From Bedellia somnulentella (taxonomy: Eukaryota > Arthropoda > Insecta > Lepidoptera > Bedelliidae), in the NCBI GenBank assembly GCA_963576735.1, contig OY755173.1, positions 14,788,873-14,852,872 of the forward strand: a DNA stretch of 64,000 nucleotides. The letters run 5' to 3'. The notes under the pieces are model-generated. The model worked only from the letters and a program-made list of their open reading frames with translations. It ran no database searches and was not told where the DNA came from. A program made the position numbers and the translations under genes. Positions within the stretch are counted from its first letter, which is position 1, and every line of letters begins with the position of its first letter. Below are positions 34,855 to 59,825 of the stretch, one piece after another.

Positions 34855-34990
34855 AACTTACGAAAGTGGGAATCCGAAGCGTGAAGAATAAACGAGCATG
34901 CATGAGAAGCTAGTGAATATGAGATTTGTCGGGATCCTGCTAAATGATAATGTCTGGCTGCCCCAATGGAAATAATTACCGCGAGTATAA
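34855..34990 (+). repeat. RTE-like LINE 3'-end fragment, diverged
   Basis: CGAAGCGTGAAGAATAAACG and CTGCCCCAATGGAAATAATT, then CGAGTATAAGTAAT, match the LINE 3' end at 37255-37560. Confidence 0.65.
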
Positions 34991-35242
34991 GTAATTAAGT
35001 TTATTTGCTTAAGAGTAAAAAGTTCTACTTGAGTACAGAGGCAGGATTGTCTCTCATAAAAATATTTCAGCCTCGTGGGAAAACTCGCAAGACGCGTAAG
35101 GTTATTCTTTTATATAACAAAATCCTTCGATTGCGTAGTTGCATTAATAAGTATATGGCGATAGTACTGCGTAAGCGGTTAATCAATGGCACATTACATT
35201 AGGGAAGGACTGCATTAAAGGATGATATTTAGCATCATCAAT

Positions 35243-36398
35243 ACATAGTATAAAACAAAGTCGCTTTCGCTGTATGTCCGTATGTATGCTTAGATTTTTA
35301 AAACTACGCAACGGATTTTGATGCGGGTTTTTTTAATAGATAGAGTGATTCTTAAGGAAGGTTTGTATGTATAATAAATGCATAATATAGTAGAGAAACA
35401 CTGATAAATTTAAAGGTTTCTAATGTGATGTCGTAGATAAGCACGTTTTTTTGCGCTTATATTGCAAACGCTGGCTGAAACCCTACGAGATAGACCAAAA
35501 TAATGTACTACAGCATTGTTCACCTTAAAAAGTTCAACAAAAAAGTCCGCGATGGTATAAGTCTATCTCTTAGGGATAACCCAGCATAACCATTTTTATT
35601 CTTTACTAAAAAATGGAAATTTACGAAGTGATTTTAAACAATACAGCATTAATCCTTATCCAATTAAGTACCTTAAATAAATTGTGCATTTATTATAGAT
35701 TAATATGCTTTTTATAGCATGTAATTTAAGTGAATATTATTTAAAATTATATATATTATTAATATAATATTATAATAGTATATATTATTAAAATGCAGGG
35801 TCGTAGTTGTTTGCGCCGGGCGGCGCGTGCCTATAAATAGCGCGTTGATAGCCGCGCTTTGCCTTCCCTATCCGACTTAGCTTAGGTACACTCCTTTTCC
35901 GCGCCAGGGCGGCCTTCAGCCGCCCGGCAAAAACAGCTAAGGTGACGCCGCATAGGCCGCAGGGCCAGCAGCAGTGGGGTTTTAGTCGGTAAGAGTCCGA
36001 CATACCCGAGAGAGCGACGGGGGATCCATGAGGATTTCCCCACCGGTAAACAAAAAAAAAAGCGTTTCGCCTTATAGCACTTTATGATTTGCAGCGATCG
36101 CACGCGTTTATCGGAGCTCTCTAGCGAGGAAAATATCAAGAATTAATTAAACTGAATAGAATAAGTATCTTTTGTTGTTGATTATCTTTTAATTTTTATT
36201 ATTATTATTATATTAGAAGTATTGTAAGTACATTAGGTTAGATAGGATTAGCTTAAAACCATATTTCTTGGTATTTCTTCCATTAAGACTTTGAACATTG
36301 GCTAATGACAAAAAAACTGTGAACGTTGTACATAAGGACATTCTGTAGTAAGTATATTTTGCATTGCACCCGTGCGAAGCCGGGGCGGGTCGCTAGTG
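35243..36398 (+). mobile_element. Non-autonomous Helitron-like element with GC-rich cargo
   Basis: The left end (ACAAAGTCGCTTTCGCTGTA, then CTACGCAACGGATTTTGATG) and the right end (GCACCCGTGCGAAGCCGGGG, then CGGGTCGCTAGT) are, to my knowledge, those of a widespread arthropod Helitron family. The 3' end forms a short hairpin (ACCCG/CGGGT) just before CTAGT. No Rep/helicase gene is present. A GC-rich block (35795-36050) inside an otherwise AT-rich element may be captured sequence. Confidence 0.65.
35795..36050. other. GC-rich block inside the Helitron-like element
   Basis: It contains CCGGGCGGCGCGTGCC, GCGCCAGGGCGGCCTTCAGC and GGGGGATCCATGAGG. The minus strand is open for 71 codons (HCCWPCGLCGVTLAVFAGRL then a K/R-rich stretch). 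I do not recognise a protein family; it may be captured gene or retroelement 5' sequence. Confidence 0.45.
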
Positions 36399-36904
36399 AG
36401 TGACTAAAGTAAAAATGAGAGTTCTCCCCAAGGTTCTACCGATTGTTCAAGGTGATACTGTTCTCTCTGATTTACTGAAACGACTTGCTATTTTTGGTAC
36501 AAAAATTATTCCGCGGCGATACTTTTACAAAGGATTTACCTGTATAGTTTCGGTCTAGAATAGCACTAACCCATATCTTTTCATGGATCATTCATGAAGC
36601 TCCGGCCATTATAAGCGTAATGTTAAATTTGTAATAAATAAAATTTACAGAGATTCAACAACACACGGAAGAATTTTATTTAATAATAATATATTTGACG
36701 TGCTTTTATAATCATGGTAACAGAACTCATTCGGATCAAAATTAGTTCAAATCGGGTAGGAGTAGCCTTCCCCACCCCCTAAAACAATGTGTATAACTTA
36801 TTTGATCTATTTTACAATATATTAGCTGTGTACGGCTTAACAATTTCTCGCGGGTTATTTTTAGTGATTTTTCATTATATTAATTACGTAAAACGTATCT
36901 AGAT

Positions 36905-37075
36905 CAGATAGAAAACATTAAGACGAGGGTCCGAAGTGAGAAGAATAAAAGAGCATCTCGTACATGCTATAGAATAATTAATGTAAGGGAAGCAAGAGAA
37001 GTTTTTCAAGACGGTACTAAGTGGCGATCGATAGTCTCCGCCTACCCCAATGGGAATAATGGACGTGAGTATAGG
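36905..37075 (+). repeat. RTE-like LINE 3'-end fragment
   Basis: AAGTGGCGATCGATAGTCTC and CTACCCCAATGGGAATAATG, then GTGAGTATAGGTAAG. It precedes a better copy by 200 bases. Confidence 0.75.
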
Positions 37076-37254
37076 TAAGTACGTAAGTATTTAAAAAATA
37101 TAAATATAGTTATTATATAAGTCATAAAATATAAATAGAAACAATAGCACAGTTTGTGAAATATATTTGGATATATCGCGTTTTTAACAGATGGCAACCC
37201 TAATTTGCGGCCGCTTTTTCACAGGCAGCTATGTATTATGATATTAGGAAAAAA

Positions 37255-37565
37255 ATAGCTTTAAAAAGGAATGTTGAGATGGTTTGGGCACATCGAGAGG
37301 ATGGATGATAGGAAATTGGTAAAAGGTATCTATAGAGCTAATGTGGAAGGTAATGTTAGTAGAGGACGGCCACGAAAGACACACTTGGACCAAATTGAAA
37401 GTGTGCTCAAAAAGGCAGGCGTCCGAAGTATGAAGAATAAAAGAGCATGTATGAAAAGATTGATGGATGTAGACGAAGCAAGAGAGGTTTGCCAGGATCG
37501 TACGAAGTGGCGATCGATAGTCTCTGCCTACCCCAATGGGAATTAACGGCGTGAGTATATGTATG
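37255..37565 (+). mobile_element. RTE-like LINE, 3' end with intact C-terminal coding part
   Basis: An open frame at 37271-37546 (91 codons) encodes LRWFGHIERMDDRKLVKGIY, GRPRKTHLDQIESVLKKAG and ends WRSIVSAYPNGN. The LRWFGHxERM...GRPR pattern is typical of the C-terminus of non-LTR retrotransposon proteins. The tail is CGGCGTGAGTATATGTATG. It is 5' truncated. This end is the reference for the shared SINE tail. Confidence 0.88.
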
Positions 37566-37619
37566 TAGCTTTAATTTCATATAAGAAATATGCGTGTAAC
37601 TTATGAACGTATAAAACAC

Positions 37620-40600
37620 ACCAAAATATAGCCTACTTACACCTGGCTGCGAGGTAGTTGTGGCCGAATTTGCAACGGCACCTATGGATTTTTATATTCT
37701 TTATATACACTTTATATACACTGCTATGATGGGGATGTTATTATATTTCGAAAACAAGTGAACGAAATTTGTCTTCGAAAAATAATAAACATTAATTAAA
37801 TTAAAATTACTTGCGGCCACTTTTGCCTGGCTGCGTCTTGTCAGTGTATTCTCCTATTCATAAACTTATGTTAAAATGTGTGTTTGACTTTATAACATAT
37901 GAACGTAGAGATTTAGCAGCGGGATCTTATACTATTACTCAATATCAGTCTGGGAAGTCATTATTTAATATAGCTTGCAGCAACACATCAATTGCAGCTT
38001 AAAGCTCTTTTCTATATTGGAATTATAACCAAAAGATAGACCACCTTAATATTTACAGCGATATCTTTAAATAAAACTAACATTGTATAGTTTAAGTATA
38101 TCATGTAAATGATAGGGAGATTTAGAGTGACTCGACTCTTCATATTTTTGTTTGTAAATATAACAGCCACATATGTCTATTCAGGTAAGAATTTATCTAC
38201 TGTTTGCTTTCTATGCCAAGCATAATAAACCTTGAAACAATATGATAATAGTATAACTCCTTTGTTATACATTTTTCAAGTGCGTGACGAATTTGTCAGT
38301 ATTCATTTAAAGATACGATTAACAAGGTTATCGGGGCTTTCCGATTGAATGGCGAATCATCGAATAATGTAGTTGTAGTGCGCCGTGCCAAATGAGTAGC
38401 ACCATTATATGAGACAATCAATTTTATCATAAACACACTTCCGACAGTCCACCAATGCAATAATTACAAATTGAGCAACGACATGCATGTTGTTATATAT
38501 TTTTTATGGGCCGTTAAATGGTGTGCTTAGGCAGTGGGCCAAGCCAACCAAATTTCTTCTACTACCTACTGTTTGACTAAGTTTTAGTGGGGGCAGACTG
38601 AAATATAGTGTTGGGACTTGTAAGCTTAAGAGCGAAAACTTAGAATGCTAGGGTCTTATTAAAATATTAGATTGGAAAGTGATTAGCTTTCTATAACCCA
38701 CGATATCTTTTATCATAAACTTTTACACATTTGTATACGTACTGCCAAAACGGTTGAGGAATCCTCGATTCTGAAGTTTTGTTTATGCTATTTTGGGATT
38801 ATAGTTGTAAGTTGTAAAGTATAGGTAAGAAATATACATGTAATAAGTGTGCAACGACAATCTAAAACTTTTCGATGCCAATTACTTTCACCGTTCATAT
38901 GACGTTGCGTGCACAGTGCACAGTGCAGCGATGGGCGGGCTATGCAAACTCCCGCAGTGGACGTCTATTGGCGAAGTGTTAGTATAAGCCTGATGAAGGA
39001 TTGTTGTTGGACAATGTTATAATTAGAATGTCTATATTTGCTAATACGTCTGGTACGTGCAACAATAAATTAGTCTCAACACGCCCACAGCGCATTGATG
39101 GATCTGCATTTCTGGAGTGCAAGTGCGAAACCTATGTGTGTCTTTAGTAATTTGAAGTGTTATCTAAGTCGTATATTCATATTAGTTTGCATTTTATGAG
39201 TGCACGTGTAATCGTTACTTGTACAAAATTTGGTGTAATTTTACGGAAATTTAAAAACATGGCTTTATAATTTCATGGTAGGTAATGTATTGAACAATTT
39301 ATTTCTCTAATCATCGTTTTAAATTCAATCAAAGGGATGAGAATGTATCTGAATTTACATGAGACAGCAGATTTTAAATAGAATTTAATTAAAGTAGCAG
39401 TTAAGTTTACTTTTCTTCTTCAGAATGCAACATAAAAACCTATTTGATTATCATAGATTTTACAAAAAAACTTTGGGCTTGGACTCACATAAAAATATAC
39501 AAACCGTGTCTGTGTATGATATCTAAAATAAGCTGGCATATAAAACGCAACATAAAATCCAACTTCAACGGTTGCACAAAAGGTAATAAAGGCGACAACA
39601 GTAATTTCGTAATCGGTTAGTGAGCAGAGCACTGAGCAGTCGACAATATGAACATTACACCAATTGTGACAATTGACTAGCAGGCTCAACTTGCATTTAA
39701 AGTCATTGAATTGAGCCGTTTTGTGGCGCACAATGTTACTGTATTTATTATAAAAGTACAACACTGATATTACCAATGAGCGCTCCAGAAAAAGTCAGAG
39801 GTCATTATAATTTATAATACACAACATACAAACGGTATCGTTCGTACTGAAGCCGTCCCCAAGGCTAGCATTCATAAACTACTCGTAATTTACAATGAAT
39901 TAAAAAACTGCTGCAAACACCTTGGTTATCTATGTCTATAACAGCCAACAAATATAATCTTGCTACAATGGCTTTTATTGCCCGTAAATTGTTTATTGGG
40001 TAGCAAAAAGATAATATTAGTCATTTCTTATGTTAGGAATTCAAAGCGGAATACTTTGTAGGCGGAAGTAGGTACGTAATTTTCTGCTTGACTGTGACAT
40101 TGAATCGAACCCTTATTTAATTGGTCCACGATTAACATTGCAATCAGTCTAGGATGAAGTATAGCTGTTATGAGCTAGCAGTTTAATTAAAATGCTATGA
40201 ATAATGTATATCTAGAGGACTTATAAAGAACGATTGTATAGCTTATCTTAGATAGGTAGAAATTGATTCACATATTTTTATCAGATTCATGACGACACGA
40301 AACCCAGATCTTATACGAAGATAAATAATAAAAAGGTAAATGGATTTATCATTGATGACCAAAACCAAGGTCATTCCAATTTGAACATACAATCACGAAT
40401 ATACGACAAGGATGAGTGCGTTTAAAATTTGATGATGCTTTTTTTCACGCACTACAAAGTATTTACCTATTGTTAACGAGCTAAGTAAACGAATATTATT
40501 CCAAGAGCAACATTTTTGTGATGAAAAACGGAGTGGCGGCCCTTATAAAATCAAATACACTATACATTGGACGATTGAAATAGGATAATAAATACGAGTA

Positions 40601-40700
40601 ATCTTTCGAAAGCCTGGGTTAAGTTTCATAGTTTCAATATATGTAATACGAGTTGTCACGTAGAATTAATGGCACGCAGACTCGTGAAGTGAAGTGAAAT
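37620..40700. other. AT-rich DNA, no supportable gene
   Basis: A 118-codon minus-strand frame at 39420-39776 has no recognisable domain and a composition expected by chance. No repeat could be identified. Confidence 0.45.
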
Positions 40701-40713
40701 TCAATGAGAATAC

Positions 40714-41019
40714 CTCTGAGCCTTTATGAGGCTCTCCTCCCCATATATCGCGCCAATGGATCAGGTGATGCAAGTGGTTCATATAGTTATGGTGCCGATT
40801 ATGTTTCTTTCGCGAGTCCGTCGGGGAAGGCGGGGCCGTTACCGACGGTCTTCGGCATCCGGCGGCGGCTACCATAGCTGCAGGCAGATGATGGGCTTCT
40901 AGTAAAAGTTCTGTTTCCGGACAACCAGAACCGTCATCTGATGAGGTGCTCTCAATGAGTCGCGATGATCGTCCATCGCAACTTTGCGTGACGCTGCGCT
41001 GAGAGGTGGCTTTTTTCAT
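40714..41019 (-). CDS. KIDINS220: Candidate first coding exon D of KIDINS220
   Basis: Minus strand: 102 codons from ATG at 41019 (MKKATSQRSVTQSCDGRSS) with a Ser-rich then His-rich region (HNRHHNYMNHLHHLIHW), ending GGEPHKGSE at a donor GAG|GTATTC, phase 0. Upstream is a CpG-rich block suitable for a promoter. It can join in frame to the exon at 9005, with an intron of about 31.7 kb, but a different downstream partner is possible. No domain recognised. Confidence 0.45.
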
Positions 41020-41310
41020 GGTTTGTAGATAGAAATGTATAGTTTATAGTGCGTGGTGTCACGTCAGTGTCAGACGGAGGTGTCGTGCGCGGCGCGGCGT
41101 GTCACTGCGTCGTCGGCGGCGCGACCGCGGAGACTGAGCGTCGAGCAACAGTTCGATGCGATGCACGTGGCGCGAACTGCTAGTATAAACATCTCTCCAT
41201 AACAAACGCATCGTGGTCAACCGACCTCTCCGTGAAGTGCAAACATGTCGTGACCCTACTATAAACTCACCGGCTATAGTTTCAGACAATGCTTGACATT
41301 TCAATGGGGC
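41020..41310 (-). promoter_or_regulatory. CpG-rich block upstream of candidate exon D
   Basis: A GC-rich patch (GCGCGGCGCGGCGTGTCAC, GTCGTCGGCGGCGCGACCGC) stands out from AT-rich surroundings and lies directly 5' of the exon D start on the minus strand. Probably 5' UTR and promoter; no core element can be fixed. Confidence 0.35.
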
Positions 41311-44100
41311 ATTGACACTAAATGAAATTTTACTACATCACCAGTTTATAATATCACACTTGCTTGTTTTCAAATCTGACCACTTATCAACAGTTGTTCA
41401 ATGTTTTATATTTTTTCGTATAAATTGTTCTTTCTAGGTAATACAGTGCTTATACTGCTTATGGCATATTATAGCAAAAAAAGTCTAGCTACACTGTTGA
41501 TACTGGCTAGCAAATTTCAATTTACTTCAATGAATACTTATCTATATACATTTATTGGAATGGCATTAATAAAAAAATAAAAATTGAAAGATTTTATATA
41601 AAAAGTATTTTATCTCACACAAGGCAATTGAGACCTGCTTAAAAATGATATAATGTTCCATTGTTCAACTCCAATGAATATAAATATATAAATTGTTCAA
41701 CAGCATGACAAGCTTTAATCCTATGTTATTTCATATCATAAATGAAAATAACCAATAAAAGAGGGTTTAATTCACCACTTTATACATGGCAACAATTATC
41801 CATACTGCAGCCCACCATTCAGGTAGGTAACACTGCAGGGCACATGTGAGAAATAACAAACCCCAACTGAACAGTAAAATACTTTGAAGATAAACTAGCA
41901 ATATTATTTAGTGAAGAACTATCCCTGTTTTCTGAAATGAAAGTAAATAATGAATAAGGATATTAATCTAAGTTATTATGTATGATATGAGTAATGATTA
42001 AATAAAAATATTTTTATTCATGATTGACAGTTACACTATAATAATATTCATAACACAAAAATTGTACAGTCATACATTGAACCAGTAAAACTCATCTCAA
42101 ACATATAAATGCTTCCCGCATATATTAAATATCACATATGTTACTTTTATATTGATTAAATGGCAATCACTTGCTATAACTTCCTATTGGGGCAGGCAGA
42201 GACTGTCAATCACCACTTTGTACACACAATTGTTCTGAAGCCACTAAACACACTGTGAATTTAATTTCTAATAATTAGTTATATATTAGTCACTTTAACA
42301 GTATTAACATTTCCTTTTTTTATAAAATAAATATGGATAAAATATTTATAGATAAGTTTCTGTAAATCAATAGATATACTGAAAGTACTTACTTCAACAA
42401 ATTCTAACAAATATTATTTACTCACAAGCAATCTATACCTATAATCTCAGTTATGGTTTAAAAGGTGTAACCAAAGCCTAGGATGGGTTCTTGTTTGGTG
42501 ATAGTGAAACCCCCCGGTTTCCTAGTATTGAGACCACAGCAGGAAATGGGTTTTTGCTATTCTAACCCAATGTGATACCACTTTTGTTACAAAAATTCAT
42601 GTAAGGAAATCAACTTTCAAATAAACTATATTAAAATAAACTGATAATATCATAAACTGATGAAAAAATGATGAATTATAATATATAGTATTGTAACTTA
42701 CAAAACCATGTTAAAAGCGATAAAACCCCAAGGCACATTGAAATCATAGGCCTGACTCTGACCTTAGATAATAATATCGATTAAGACCACGTTTTTCACA
42801 AATAAATATAATAATTTATGAAAATAACTTACCAGAAAATATTAGTCACTGCTTGGAGCAAACTTCTTTGGCACAATCACTATATCATTTGTTGACCAAA
42901 GAATAACACAAAGCAAATACACACGCGATGTTATCAATCAAGATATATTCTTTTGTTAATTTAATTTATTCACCAACATTCGTATATTCAGCAAAGTTAG
43001 TTACTTTAACTGAGAAGATGTCGAGCATTAATCAGACATATTTGCCTTTGTTAATTTTACTATGTTTCCCTGTACAAAACTTAAAATTTACATTGTTTCG
43101 GTTAGTGTTTGTTGTTGTGATTAGTTTTATTTTATTATAATAGAACATTACATTTTAACTGAACTGACTGTGTGTGATTGACAGCTGTCTGTCATGTCTT
43201 TATGTCCGCTACATAAGAACTATTTTTGCTGTAAAAAAATATGCTAAACGAGAGCGCATGCGGATCTGAATTTAATGCCGGGTTTATAATAATTTCTAAG
43301 TAAACTAAATCCAAGTGAATTAGATGTTGCACTCAGGTGCAATTTTGTATAGATTTGAATTTATAGTTAGAAAATAGCAAAAAATATATTTCTACATTGC
43401 CAATTACCGTTTTACATATATTTTATAATTTAATAAACCCTTTATTTACACTATAAACAATGAGTTAAAGATATGTACACATTTAACTATATATACAGGT
43501 GTAAAAAATAAAATAAAATAATAAGAAGGCTGGCTGCATTACCCCTTTGAACCTCTAAGCTAATTCTTTGAGCGAAGAATGCACAGACAATATAGGGTAC
43601 GAGTGGTGGAGTGGGTGGAAGAATGCGCCAGCCAGCCCCGGATCTTAAATTTTTTTTAGGCGCCGTAAATCTGAAAAATGCTGCCCCCGCCCACTTATAT
43701 TTATTTTTACCTTCATCATCCACATTATTTCAGCTATCAGATATCCACTAATTGATTGAAATTTGGAAATAGCCTACATAGGCCTTCCGGAAATAATGCA
43801 TCCATGGCTGTTCTTTTTATGTTTAGCCTATTTATTTACAAATATATAGACATGAACGTGTAGGATATATATTTTATACACCGCACAGGATAATATTTAA
43901 AATAAAAATTTGTATAAAAAAAATATATCAAATATTATTGCATTTGTGAATTGAAATTACAATTTTACTACTAAGCTACTTCGAGCTTTTTGTTCAGCAA
44001 ATAAATCTATGGCCTTGACATAAATTAACTAGTGTGCAATTCGATTTTCTATCGCTAAGATTGCAAAACTCGATAAGCGTTTCTTTCTCAAAAATTTGAC
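41311..44100. other. AT-rich intergenic DNA
   Basis: It contains a short LINE 3' fragment at 42178-42226 (minus; GGGGCAGGCAGAGACTGTCA) and a decayed SINE A at about 42420-42585. A GC-rich patch at 43600-43700 (GCCAGCCAGCCCCGGATCTT) recurs as an inverted partial match near 44824, so it is probably repetitive. No gene recognised. Confidence 0.45.
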
Positions 44101-44441
44101 ATAAAATGATAAACATCTCAGTTTATGTCACTGTCACGCCGCTCATGCTCGCACATGTGACGTGGCGCTGCGATTTCAAAGGTGAGTCGCTGGCGCTCTC
44201 ACATATCAGATGCTCGGGCGTGCGAGAAACGGTCAAATAAGGCGGCCAATTCACCCTTGAACGGTGACATAGCCCTATCTCAGAGGCTCTCCCACGCTTC
44301 ATGCTACCCTGGCTGGCTCATAGAAGATCGCAAATAATTTTTATAAGTTAAATTAGTTAAAATTTGGAGTAAATTCACCTTCTTCAGAAGTTAAAAATTA
44401 CTCCATACTCTAGTATGATTTCCCTCCCAGATGAGTTTAGT

Positions 44442-44496
44442 TTAGGAGTAAAAGCTATTACTGTTTCCACGGAACAGTAATAGCTTTTACTCCTAA
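44442..44496. repeat. Perfect 24-bp inverted repeat (hairpin)
   Basis: Arms 44442-44465 (TTAGGAGTAAAAGCTATTAC...) and 44473-44496 are exact complements around the 7-base loop TCCACGG. GGAGTAAAAGCTA recurs at about 44526 and a related TTTACTCC follows, so the hairpin is part of a larger repeated pattern (44350-44570), perhaps a MITE. Confidence 0.9.
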
Positions 44497-45299
44497 GAAT
44501 AGTCATCCATATATTGACCTGGCACTGGAGTAAAAGCTACCACGCTAGATGTAAAATTTACTCCTCATTTTTCTCCGTGCTAGTGGTATTTGTACGTGTA
44601 TTTTGAACTATGCCTACGCGCCGGGCTAATAATGTTCGTAAAGCACGTCTCACTCCGCGCTCTGGGTATCGGTCGAGTTGATAGGGCCATGAAATTTCCG
44701 TACTTGTACAAATATTTATTCCGTGGTCAAAATGATGAGTTGTCCATTCGTCTTTAAAGTGTGGATTTGGCCGCCCTCTGAACTTGCTGCCCGGGACATG
44801 GGCCCCGGCTTGCCCTCCCCCCTAGATCCGGGGCTGGCGCCAGCCATTGGATATTAGGCCTCCGAATTTCTAGATCAGGCGCGTCGAAATGTCTTTGAGA
44901 AAAAACGACGAGCATCTGTGCCCCACGGACCCAGGGTCTCTACAGCAAAAGCTGTGAAGGAACTTGGAACTTCAACGCTTTAAGCGCATCAAGGAAGCGA
45001 TCCGCTTTAAACATAACATGCCCGAAGCGTTACAAAATCGTGGAAACAAACAACATTACCCTAAAAGATATACACGTGGCTTTAGGCCCGGCTTTACGTT
45101 TCATTTACATTTGGTTTTTTTCTTTAGCTGAGTCTGTTTGTTTTGTTGAGTGGAAAGGAAAGTTAGGTTAGGAGGTTTAGGTTAGATTTGTTCATGCCTA
45201 TTTTACTTATTATATTTCTGCTTAATTAATATATTTTCTTTACGTTATTATTTTCGTATTATGAAACATTGTTGGCATACTGGAAAGCAGTAAATTATT

Positions 45300-59763
<14,464 letters not shown>

Positions 59764-59769
59764 AGTTTT

Positions 59770-59775
59770 AATAAA
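59770..59775 (+). terminator. METTL1 polyadenylation signal
   Basis: AATAAA seven bases after the METTL1 stop codon; the 3' UTR would be very short or overlap SKIC3. Confidence 0.6.
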
Positions 59776-59797
59776 TATATTTATAACAAATATTGTT

Positions 59798-59803
59798 TTT
59801 ATT
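59798..59803 (-). terminator. SKIC3 polyadenylation signal
   Basis: AATAAA on the minus strand 23 bases after the SKIC3 stop. The two genes' cleavage sites would fall in each other's 3' regions. Confidence 0.55.
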
Positions 59804-59825
59804 ATTCTTAAATTTAATCAAAATA

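Noticed and set aside
39420..39776. 118-codon minus-strand frame
   Set aside because: Rich in Phe/Tyr/Val without motif or nearby exon support; can arise by chance in AT-rich DNA.
41059..41304. 81-codon minus-strand frame in the CpG-rich block
   Set aside because: Arg/Ser-rich, no domain, better explained as 5' UTR or promoter sequence of candidate exon D.
42800..42900. Non-coding first exon with donor CTG|GTAAGT on the minus strand near 42838
   Set aside because: A single good donor sequence without coding potential, promoter or partner is not enough evidence.
43487..43723. 78-codon minus-strand frame
   Set aside because: Part of it (GGGGCTGGCTGGCGC region) recurs near 44824, so it is likely repeat-derived; no recognisable protein.
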